The translations under genes and the position numbers were made by a program. Source: Bacillus sp. WMMC1349 (GTDB lineage Bacteria > Bacillota > Bacilli > Bacillales > Bacillaceae). Taken from it: a DNA stretch of 64,000 bases. The stretch is from contig NZ_JABJUQ010000007.1 of assembly GCF_013155385.1 (NCBI RefSeq), positions 1,594,001 to 1,658,000 on the forward strand, given 5' to 3'. This document shows, piece by piece, positions 57,520-64,000 of the stretch. Numbering within the stretch: the first letter of the stretch is position 1; the number at the start of each line of letters is the position of its first letter. Under the pieces are notes generated by a model that made no database searches, was not told where the DNA came from, and worked only from the letters and a program-made list of their open reading frames with translations.

Positions 57520-58659
57520 ATGAAATATAAAATAATTGCAACTGCACCGATGGGAATTGAAGCGATTGTTGCAAAAGAGGTGCGCGAATTAGGCTACGAT
57601 TGTATTGTTGATAATGGAAAGATCATTTTTGAAGGTGATGCACTGGCGATTTGCAGAGCAAATCTGTGGTTGAGAACGGCTGACAGAATCAAAATTCAAG
57701 TTGCGGAATTTACTGCGAAAACATTTGATGAATTATTTGAACAAACAAAAGCAATTGATTGGCAGTCCTTTATTCCTGAGAATGCGAACTTCCCTGTTAT
57801 CGGAAAGTCGGTCAAATCTGTACTGGCCAGTGTGCCTGATTGTCAACGTATAGTTAAAAAAGCGATAGCTGAAAAGTTGAAAGCACAATATCAAAAGGGA
57901 AGCGAATGGCTTGAAGAAACAGGTCCTGAGTATAAAGTCGAGATCTCTCTTTTAAAGGATAGGGCGATGCTCACACTTGATTCTTCTGGGATAGGACTTC
58001 ATAAAAGAGGATATCGTGTCGGTCAGGGAGAAGCACCTTTAAAAGAAACGCTTGCTGCTGCCCTTATTCTGTTAACAAACTGGACGCCGGACAAACCGTT
58101 TGTTGATCCGTTTTGCGGCTCAGGAACGATTCCAATTGAAGCGGCTTTAATTGGACAAAATATTGCACCGGGGTTTAACCGAGAATTTGTTTCTGAAGAA
58201 TGGGAATGGATCGGGAAAGAGGTCTGGGATAAAGCGCGGCTGGAAGTTGAAGAAAAAGCCAATTATGATCAACCTTTGTCAATTTACGGATATGATTTGG
58301 ATCATCGCATGATTGAAATTGCGAAGACGAATACTGAAGAAGCCGGTTTGGCTGATATCATTCAATATAAGCAGATGCAAGTAAAAGACTTCACGACAAA
58401 AGAGGAGTATGGCGTGATCATCGGAAATCCGCCGTATGGAGAACGGCTTGGTGAAAAGCAAGCTGTAGAAAATATGTATCGGGATATGGGGAAAACTTTC
58501 GCTGGACTTGATACATGGTCAATCTATATTCTCACCTCGAACGAACAGTTTGAAGAGTGTTACGGAAAAAAAGCGACGAAAAAACGGAAGCTCTTTAACG
58601 GTTTTATTAAAACAGACTATTATCAATATTGGGGGAAAAGACCGCCAAGAAATAAATAA
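57520..58659 (+). CDS. rlmL: 23S rRNA (guanine-N2)-methyltransferase RlmL-like (YpsC)
   Basis: 379 aa. N-terminal ferredoxin-like and THUMP domains (about 1-155) and a Rossmann methyltransferase domain with FVDPFCGSGTIPIEAALIG (SAM loop, about 190-208) and the catalytic VIIGNPPYGERL (N-P-P-Y, about 305). THUMP proteins of this type make m2G in 23S rRNA. ATG 57520 follows AGAAGGTGTTATAA. Single gene with its own terminator. Confidence 0.94.
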   Translation: MKYKIIATAPMGIEAIVAKEVRELGYDCIVDNGKIIFEGDALAICRANLWLRTADRIKIQVAEFTAKTFDELFEQTKAIDWQSFIPENANFPVIGKSVKSVLASVPDCQRIVKKAIAEKLKAQYQKGSEWLEETGPEYKVEISLLKDRAMLTLDSSGIGLHKRGYRVGQGEAPLKETLAAALILLTNWTPDKPFVDPFCGSGTIPIEAALIGQNIAPGFNREFVSEEWEWIGKEVWDKARLEVEEKANYDQPLSIYGYDLDHRMIEIAKTNTEEAGLADIIQYKQMQVKDFTTKEEYGVIIGNPPYGERLGEKQAVENMYRDMGKTFAGLDTWSIYILTSNEQFEECYGKKATKKRKLFNGFIKTDYYQYWGKRPPRNK

Positions 58660-58669
58660 CTCACATGTG

Positions 58670-58696
58670 AACTGTCGACACTGTCGGCAGTTTTTT
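58670..58696 (+). terminator. terminator after rlmL
   Basis: AACTG-T-CGAC pairs with GTCG-G-CAGTT around ACT, then TTTTTT. Confidence 0.82.
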
Positions 58697-58753
58697 CATT
58701 TAGGTATCAATTAAACATAATGGGTTAAATTATGTGGGAAAGGAAAGGTGAAC

Positions 58754-59356
58754 ATGAAAAAAATATGTTTAACAAGTATATTAGCGTTATTCCTTTTTCC
58801 GGTGGTTGCTCATGGAGCCACAACATATACAGTCCAACCGGGGGATAGCTTATGGAAAATAGCCGTCAAATATCAGGTTGGGATTAAGGAACTTATTGGG
58901 GCCAACCCGCAAATTCCGCGTCCCGATTTAATCTATCCGAATCAAAAAGTAAATATCCCAACCATTACTGAAAAATCTGTAGAAAAGCAAGTCATTCAAC
59001 TTGTCAATCAAGAAAGAGCAAAAGCAGGTTTAAAGCCGCTAGCAGAGGATTGGGAGTTATCAAGGGTGGCAAGATACAAAAGTATGGATATGAGAGATAA
59101 AAACTATTTCTCACATCAAAGCCCAACATATGGTAGCCCATTTCAAATGATTAAAGCTTTTGGTATTAGTTATAAGACTGCTGGTGAAAATATTGCAAAA
59201 GGTCAGTCAACACCACAGGCTGTTATGCAATCTTGGATGAACAGTTCTGGTCACAGAGCAAACATTTTAAGTGCTCAATATACCCATATAGGTGTAGGCT
59301 ATGCCGCTGGGGGTACAGGGAGACATTATTGGACACAACAATTTATTAGCAAATAA
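58754..59356 (+). CDS. secreted LysM + CAP-domain protein (YkwD-like)
   Basis: 200 aa. Signal peptide 1-23 (ICLTSILALFLFPVVAHG/A), a LysM domain (TYTVQPGDSLWKIAVKYQVG to NQKVNIP, about 25-70) and a C-terminal CAP/SCP domain (VIQLVNQERAKAGLKPLA, HRANILSAQYTHIGVGYA, about 85-200). YkwD-type proteins attach to the cell wall or spore; enzymatic activity is not established. ATG 58754 after AAAGGTGAAC. A small inverted repeat ACATAAT/ATTATGT lies 20 bases upstream. Confidence 0.88.
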   Translation: MKKICLTSILALFLFPVVAHGATTYTVQPGDSLWKIAVKYQVGIKELIGANPQIPRPDLIYPNQKVNIPTITEKSVEKQVIQLVNQERAKAGLKPLAEDWELSRVARYKSMDMRDKNYFSHQSPTYGSPFQMIKAFGISYKTAGENIAKGQSTPQAVMQSWMNSSGHRANILSAQYTHIGVGYAAGGTGRHYWTQQFISK

Positions 59357-59382
59357 GGGAGGACTCTTCCCTCCCTATTTTA
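59351..59382. terminator. bidirectional terminator between CAP gene and coat gene
   Basis: AAATA-AGGGAGG pairs with CCTCCC-TATTT around ACTCTT-type bases. Confidence 0.72.
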
Positions 59383-59402
59383 GCTGTTTTCTTAAAACAG
59401 TT

Positions 59403-59918
59403 TTACATAATCCAGGATTCATTTTTCTTTTTAAATGAGTGATGACGTTTTTTGTCATGTCTAGAGCAGTGTTTTTTACATGGGCTATGGTGTCTCTTGC
59501 AAGGCCTATGACAGTCTTTCCTACAAGGTTCATGCTCGTAATATTTTCTGCAAGGTTCGTCATAACCTTTCTTGTCATGTTCATGATAATAGACATCTTC
59601 TTTATAGTGCTCATTCCCGCAAGGCTCATAAAAATCTTTATTATAATGCTCATGGTAATAGATATCTTCTTCTTTTTCATCATACTCATGATACTTCTCG
59701 CAAGGTTCATAATGGTGACAAGGTTTATCATAACCATACTCAGGGCATTTTCCACAATGCTCATCATAATAGTGATGATATCTTCCGCAAGGCTCATAGC
59801 TATTTTTCATACAAGGTGTATCATAAAATTTCATATCATGCTCTTTTTGATAGGGATTATAATCATGATATTCATGATAATCCCAGTCATCTTTCTGATA
59901 TGGCTCGTAATCATACAT
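59403..59918 (-). CDS. Tyr/His/Cys-rich spore coat protein (171 aa)
   Basis: Low-complexity protein of Tyr, His, Asp, Glu, Lys and Cys: MYDYEPYQKDDWDYHEYHDY at the start and many EPC and DKPC units. A 17-residue unit is duplicated (EDIYYHEHYNKDFYEPC and EDVYYHEHDKKGYDEPC), and the C-terminus turns basic (HRPCKRHHSPCKKHC). It resembles outer-coat proteins that are cross-linked through Tyr and Cys; no exact family. ATG 59918 follows GAGGTGGAGACTT. A sigma-K promoter lies directly upstream. Frames on the other strand are composition artefacts. Confidence 0.8.
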   Translation of the reverse strand: MYDYEPYQKDDWDYHEYHDYNPYQKEHDMKFYDTPCMKNSYEPCGRYHHYYDEHCGKCPEYGYDKPCHHYEPCEKYHEYDEKEEDIYYHEHYNKDFYEPCGNEHYKEDVYYHEHDKKGYDEPCRKYYEHEPCRKDCHRPCKRHHSPCKKHCSRHDKKRHHSFKKKNESWIM

Positions 59919-59955
59919 AAGTCTCCACCTCAGTCTATTAATTTTGAATTCTCTA

Positions 59956-59982
59956 CAAGATATGATAAAAGAATGGAATAGT
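59956..59982 (-). promoter_or_regulatory. sigma-K promoter of the 171-aa coat gene
   Basis: On the minus strand AC (59982-59981), 16 bases, CATATCTTG (59964-59956): matches AC-N16-CATANNNTA except the last base. Confidence 0.75.
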
Positions 59983-60095
59983 TTGGGTAGATGATATAGC
60001 TATTTAGCACATTGTATTGTGCAAATTTATAGTGTTCCCATTTTTAACATGTTACGATTTCATATGTAAAAAATATGTAAGTGGGGGATTATGAA

Positions 60096-61325
60096 GTGAA
60101 GCGGGATCAGAGTAAATATAAATGGATCGTGTTATTGATCGCAACCTTTGCACAGGGATGCGCTACTTTTGTAACTTATGGAACAGGTCCTTTAGCGACT
60201 TTTTATCAACAATCGCTCTATTTATCTCAATTTGAAACAGGAATCATCGTTTCTGTTATTAACATTGGGCCTATTTTCTCAATGATCTGTTTAGGTGACT
60301 TGATGGATCGTTATGGAGAGCGCTGGTGTATTGGATTGGGAGCTATTTTGTTAGGATTAAATATTTCCCTTGCTTACTTTGCGCAAAGTTTTTTTAGTTT
60401 ACTGATTATTTTACTATTTACTGGTGTTTGGTATGGAACAGCTCAACCAGGAGGAAGCAGTGTTATTTTGAAGTGGTTTCCACATAAAAATAGAGGTATG
60501 GCGATGGGGATTAGACAAACAGGTATTCCACTAGGTGGAGCAATCGCCTCTATCACACTTCCAACGATATTTTTTCACTATGGGTTAAATGGAGCCATTT
60601 TAGGACAAGGATTGGTCGCCATGATCGGAGGTGTCCTCTTTTTAATCTTTTATAGGGATATCAAAGGTCGTGCAAATAGAAGCAAAGATCAGATGACATT
60701 GAAAGAAAAGTTGAACCTGATAAAAAACGATACGTTCCTATATCCGATTTTTTTTATTGGGTGTAGCATGATTTCAGTTCAACTGATTATTGTCGCTCAT
60801 TTCATGAGTTATTTACATCATGGTCTCCATAAATCCCTTTCAGAATCAGGTATATTGTTAAGTGCAGCATTATTTGGGGGAATGTGTGGAAGAATGATAC
60901 TTTCTTGGGTGAGTGATACGTTGTTTCATGGTAATCGAATCAAACCTTTAAAAATAACGATTTGGTCAACTGCTGTTGTGATGATCAGTCTGGCGATATT
61001 ACCTTATCAGTCAAACGATCTTCTGCTTTTAAGCTTATCTTTCACGTTTGGTTTTCTCGGTATGGGTTGGTTCAGTTTATTTATTGTTCTCCTATCTGAA
61101 AGCGCTAAATCAGAGGCTGTTGCGACAACAGTAAGTGTAGGTTTGACCATCAATCAGCTGTTTATTGTGTTTGCACCTGCAGCATTCGGTTTTGCGGTCG
61201 ACTGTTTAAAAAGCTATACCGTTCCATTTTTTGTTTTGGCTTGTTTTATTCTGATTGGTCCGTACTGGTTGCAGAAGGCGGAAAAGCAGTTAACTGTTTC
61301 AGAAACGAGATATCATGATGGTTAA
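60096..61325 (+). CDS. major-facilitator transporter, unknown substrate
   Basis: 409 aa, 12 helices. The A-motif appears as GDLMDRYGERWCIGLGAILL after helix 2, and GMAMGIRQTGIPLGGAIAS marks helix 5 region, typical of the oxalate/formate and cyanate-type MFS groups. I start at GTG 60096, eight bases after GGGGG; GTG 60081 lacks a site. In B. subtilis rlmL is followed by ypvA, so this gene and the coat gene are insertions. Confidence 0.8.
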   Translation: MKRDQSKYKWIVLLIATFAQGCATFVTYGTGPLATFYQQSLYLSQFETGIIVSVINIGPIFSMICLGDLMDRYGERWCIGLGAILLGLNISLAYFAQSFFSLLIILLFTGVWYGTAQPGGSSVILKWFPHKNRGMAMGIRQTGIPLGGAIASITLPTIFFHYGLNGAILGQGLVAMIGGVLFLIFYRDIKGRANRSKDQMTLKEKLNLIKNDTFLYPIFFIGCSMISVQLIIVAHFMSYLHHGLHKSLSESGILLSAALFGGMCGRMILSWVSDTLFHGNRIKPLKITIWSTAVVMISLAILPYQSNDLLLLSLSFTFGFLGMGWFSLFIVLLSESAKSEAVATTVSVGLTINQLFIVFAPAAFGFAVDCLKSYTVPFFVLACFILIGPYWLQKAEKQLTVSETRYHDG

Positions 61326-61418
61326 TAGCAGAAAAATAGTTTAAGTCATCAACTTGTATAAAACAAAATAAAGCTGCATATACTCGGGATTATTGAAAAT
61401 AAATCATGAGGTGAATTT

Positions 61419-61589
61419 ATGAACAGTGAGCATATTCAAATGATTCAAAAAGCGCTAGAGGGATTATCTAGTTTGGATGGTTCGGCTAAAGTGCAGCTTA
61501 CATATGCAAAAGAAAACCTTGCTCATGCAATCAGCCACCTGCAATCAACTGATCATCCATTTTTACCGTATGCAATTGATTGGAAATAA
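61419..61589 (+). CDS. small acidic protein (56 aa), unknown
   Basis: MNSEHIQMIQKALEGLSSLD then a helical segment and an end FLPYAIDWK. GAGGTGAATTT precedes ATG 61419 with good spacing, so it is probably translated. It lies between the MFS gene and ypvA. No family recognised. Confidence 0.6.
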   Translation: MNSEHIQMIQKALEGLSSLDGSAKVQLTYAKENLAHAISHLQSTDHPFLPYAIDWK

Positions 61590-61690
61590 GCTTCAAGCGC
61601 CCCTCTCGTAAAACGGTTTCTTGTTGAATTTCTAAATCGAAAGTGATAGGATAAAAGTTCTGAAATCTTGATAGTTAGGGGTTGGAACAG

Positions 61691-63622
61691 GTGACAGCAT
61701 CTCGTCTGCCTTTTTCTTTAACAAAAACAAAAAATTTTTATGAAGAACTGAATAATTGGATTGGTGATGTATTTTACGATATTCTTCCTGAAAAAGGCTT
61801 TGATTTGCGGGATGAGCAAATATTTATGGCTTTTCAATTGGAACGGGCATTTAAAGAAAAAAAGGTCATGTTTGCAGAAGCTGGTGTCGGAACCGGAAAA
61901 ACGCTTGTTTATCTTCTCTATGCTGTCAGTTACGCTAGGTACACAGGGAAACCGGCGATCATTGCTTGTGCGGATGAAACATTGATTGAACAGCTTGTCA
62001 AAAAAGAAGGTGATATTTATAAAATGTCCGAGCACCTTGGTTTGAAGATTGATACAAGGCTTAGTAAATCCCATGATCAATATCTTTGTTTGAAAAAACT
62101 TGAGAAAACGATGCAAGGTTCAGATGATGAAAAATGGCTTGACCTTTATGAAGCTTTGCCATCATTTGTCCATGAGTCTCAAGGTATGCAATCATTTTAT
62201 CCATATGGCGGAAGAAAAGAATATTCGTCATTATCAAATGACGAGTGGAATGAGATCGGGTATGATTCGTTTCAAGATTGTCTTACTTGTGATATGAGAC
62301 ATCGCTGTGGACTCACTTTATCAAGGGATTATTACCGTAAATCAACCGATTTTATTATTTGTTCCCATGATTTCTACATGGAGCATGTTTGGACAGAAGA
62401 AGCAAGAAAACGAGAAGGTCAACTTCCACTTTTGCCTGAGCATAGTTCGGTTGTGTTTGATGAAGGGCATCTCTTAGAGTTTGCAGCGCAAAAAGCGCTA
62501 ACATACAGAGTAAAACAAACGACATTAGAAATGTTTCTTGAGCGTCTACTCGGTAATAACAATAGAGAGGAATTTGCCGAACTTGTTGAAAATGCGCTCC
62601 TTGTCAATGATCAATTTTTCCAGCTGCTTTCAAGCCATGCTGAGAAAACAAAAGGGTCTGAGCGCTTGCGCATCAAGGACGATCATAGCGTAAAAGAAGC
62701 AGCTGACGCTCTATATGATCTGCTAGAAAAAATCGGTGAAGCACTTGTTTTGGAAAGTGAATTATATACGATGGATCAGTACGCTTTAGCCGTTGTCGAA
62801 GAATATCTTGAGCAAATGGCATATTCACTTTCTCTCTATCAAAAACAAGCGATTTCTTGGCTTGAACAAAAAGAACAGGAAGCAACTTTTGTCGTTATGC
62901 CAAGAACAGTTTCTGAAGTGCTTGGAGAAAAAGTGTTTGCTAAACAAATGCCATATATTTTTTCGTCAGCAACATTGTCGGAAAGCGGTTCTTTTGATTA
63001 TTTGGCAAAAAGTCTCGGCATTCGCGATTATTTATCCCTTACGGTTGACTCTCCTTATGACTACGAAGAGCAAATGAAAGTATATATCCATCGCCTGACA
63101 GAAGCAAATGCAACGGATAAAGGACAACAGACGTTCAAAAGCATGAAAGCCTTGAATGGACGAACACTCATCCTATTCCCATCTTTTGAAGAACTTGATG
63201 TCTTTAAACAGCAAGTTGCACACCAGAATCTTCCGTTTCCTGTCTATTTTGAAGGTGATGAAGAAATCAGTACGATCGTAGAAAAATTTCAAAACATTGA
63301 AGAATCAGCTCTTTGTGCAGTTCATCTATGGGAAGGGCTTGATATTCCAGGTGAATCTCTGCAAAATGTGGTCATTTGGTCATTGCCTTTTCCGCCGCAA
63401 GATCCTGTTTTTGAGGCAAAACGAAGCGGTGTGAAAGATGCCTTTCATGAGGTCGATCTCCCGTATATGCTGTTAAGACTTCGGCAAGGAATTGGTAGAC
63501 TTATTCGTACCAATGAAGATCGGGGCATGATTCATATCTTTGTTGGGACTGATCAAGAATTAAGTGTCATCGATCAAGTAGAAGCAGTTCTTCCTGTTCA
63601 ACCTGTTTATTTAGATCATTAA
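61691..63622 (+). CDS. ypvA: DinG-family ATP-dependent helicase YpvA
   Basis: 643-aa XPD/DinG-like superfamily 2 helicase. Walker A AEAGVGTGKT (about residue 62), four cysteines of an iron-sulphur cluster (YLCLKK, then QDCLTCDMRHRCG), Walker B VVFDEGH, and the C-terminal motif VI LRQGIGRLIRTNEDRG. Role in DNA repair is inferred from the family. I use GTG 61691 (MTASRLPF) nine bases after GGGG; TTG 61682 touches that site. It lies before ypwA, as in B. subtilis. Confidence 0.92.
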   Translation: MTASRLPFSLTKTKNFYEELNNWIGDVFYDILPEKGFDLRDEQIFMAFQLERAFKEKKVMFAEAGVGTGKTLVYLLYAVSYARYTGKPAIIACADETLIEQLVKKEGDIYKMSEHLGLKIDTRLSKSHDQYLCLKKLEKTMQGSDDEKWLDLYEALPSFVHESQGMQSFYPYGGRKEYSSLSNDEWNEIGYDSFQDCLTCDMRHRCGLTLSRDYYRKSTDFIICSHDFYMEHVWTEEARKREGQLPLLPEHSSVVFDEGHLLEFAAQKALTYRVKQTTLEMFLERLLGNNNREEFAELVENALLVNDQFFQLLSSHAEKTKGSERLRIKDDHSVKEAADALYDLLEKIGEALVLESELYTMDQYALAVVEEYLEQMAYSLSLYQKQAISWLEQKEQEATFVVMPRTVSEVLGEKVFAKQMPYIFSSATLSESGSFDYLAKSLGIRDYLSLTVDSPYDYEEQMKVYIHRLTEANATDKGQQTFKSMKALNGRTLILFPSFEELDVFKQQVAHQNLPFPVYFEGDEEISTIVEKFQNIEESALCAVHLWEGLDIPGESLQNVVIWSLPFPPQDPVFEAKRSGVKDAFHEVDLPYMLLRLRQGIGRLIRTNEDRGMIHIFVGTDQELSVIDQVEAVLPVQPVYLDH

Positions 63623-63628
63623 TAATGA

Positions 63629-63673
63629 GGCTAGTGATTTGGATTTTATAACTCCAATTCACTAGCTTTTTTA
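63629..63673 (+). terminator. terminator after ypvA
   Basis: GCTAGTGA-TTTGGA pairs with TCCAA-TTCACTAGC around TTTTATAAC, then a T run. Confidence 0.85.
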
Positions 63674-63756
63674 ATCTTGCAGAAAAGTTGACTTTCTTAA
63701 ATATTTCCATTAGTCTGATTACATTCGCATGTATACAGAAAGATAGGGGGAGCGAC

Positions 63757-64000
63757 ATGAGTTTACTTGCTTATGAAAAAGAATTTTTAGAAACCTTGCA
63801 GAAAATTAGTAAATATGAACAAGCGTACAAATTAATGTATTGGGATATGAGAACCGGCACACCGAAAAAAGCGAGAGAAGAACGCTTTGAAGCGATTGGA
63901 CAATTATCGGCTGATATTTATCAAATGAAGACATCCGCACGAATGAATGAACTTTTAACGGTTTTGTTTGAACAAAAAGAGCGTTTACCAGAGGATACAT
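63757..64000 (+). CDS. ypwA: carboxypeptidase Taq (M32) family, partial (YpwA)
   Basis: N-terminal 81 codons only; the gene runs off the right edge. Starts MSLLAYEKEFLETLQKISKY, then MYWDMRTGTPKKAREERFEA, the conserved N-terminus of thermostable M32 metallocarboxypeptidases. ATG 63757 follows ATAGGGGGAGCGAC. The zinc motif HEXXH would lie beyond the window. Position after ypvA supports the name. Confidence 0.9.
   Translation, partial: MSLLAYEKEFLETLQKISKYEQAYKLMYWDMRTGTPKKAREERFEAIGQLSADIYQMKTSARMNELLTVLFEQKERLPEDT

Noticed and set aside
57335-57523. 62-codon frame just before rlmL
   Set aside because: No ribosome site, composition not protein-like, overlaps the end of the transporter remnant.
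59439-59981. Long plus-strand hydrophobic frames opposite the coat gene
   Set aside because: They are the complement of a low-complexity Tyr/His-rich gene that has a ribosome site, a sigma-K promoter and coat-like composition on the minus strand.

Overview
The window is chromosomal DNA of a low-GC, endospore-forming Bacillaceae, close to Bacillus in gene content. The evidence is the ymfI-ymfJ-ymfK-rodZ-pgsA-cinA-recA-rny-ymdB-spoVS-miaB-ymcA-cotE-mutS-mutL order, the ymaF-miaA-hfq-ymzA-nrdIEF-ymaB-cwlC block, the cotD-ypsA-gpsB-rnpB-rlmL-ypvA-ypwA block, many coat genes (cotE, cotD, a cotC-like gene, coat-F-like genes), and sigma-E, sigma-H and sigma-K type promoters. Species cannot be named from the sequence alone. 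Compared with B. subtilis, pbpX (between recA and rny) and tdh-kbl (between spoVS and miaB) are absent.

Layout. 1-17.8 kb is a conserved, all-plus-strand housekeeping block: EF-P modification, cell shape, phospholipid synthesis, recombination, RNA decay, tRNA modification, the Y-complex, spore coat and mismatch repair. It is interrupted only by a decayed IS200-type element with a MITE-like repeat (11.7-12.5 kb). 17.8-44.4 kb is a mosaic accessory region between mutL and ymaF, the interval that holds the large pks cluster in B. subtilis. It contains: a minus-strand LXG polymorphic-toxin/immunity locus with a downstream orphan toxin cassette and SMI1-type immunity gene; a BsrE-like type I toxin with a predicted antisense RNA; decayed phage-lysin tails in direct repeats on both sides; a PilZ protein of the MotI type; a ROK regulator divergent from purine nucleoside phosphorylase, a nucleoside symporter and an EamA transporter; a GGDEF cyclase; and a run of spore-coat and membrane-protein genes with several pseudogenes. 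44.4-52.3 kb returns to the conserved order (ymaF-miaA-hfq-nrd-ymaB-cwlC). 52.3-54.7 kb is a breakpoint-like stretch with a candidate small RNA, a YrvL-like gene and a UvrA-paralogue remnant. 54.7-64 kb carries genes that in B. subtilis lie on the opposite replichore, here all on the plus strand. That arrangement fits an inversion around the terminus.

How the parts work together. The recA promoter carries a LexA box, the nrd operon two NrdR-type boxes 32 bp apart, and cotC-like, cotD, a 96-aa unknown gene and a 171-aa Tyr/His/Cys-rich coat gene carry AC-N16/17-CATANNNTA sigma-K promoters. A 90-190 bp imperfect palindromic repeat with related ends occurs seven times, always between genes, and marks most joints of the mosaic region.

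The strongest leads for something new are the toxin locus with its shared recombination anchor and flanking repeats, the type I toxin-antitoxin pair, the ROK-controlled nucleoside module, a possible Fur box over the miaB promoter, and the structured RNA downstream of cwlC.
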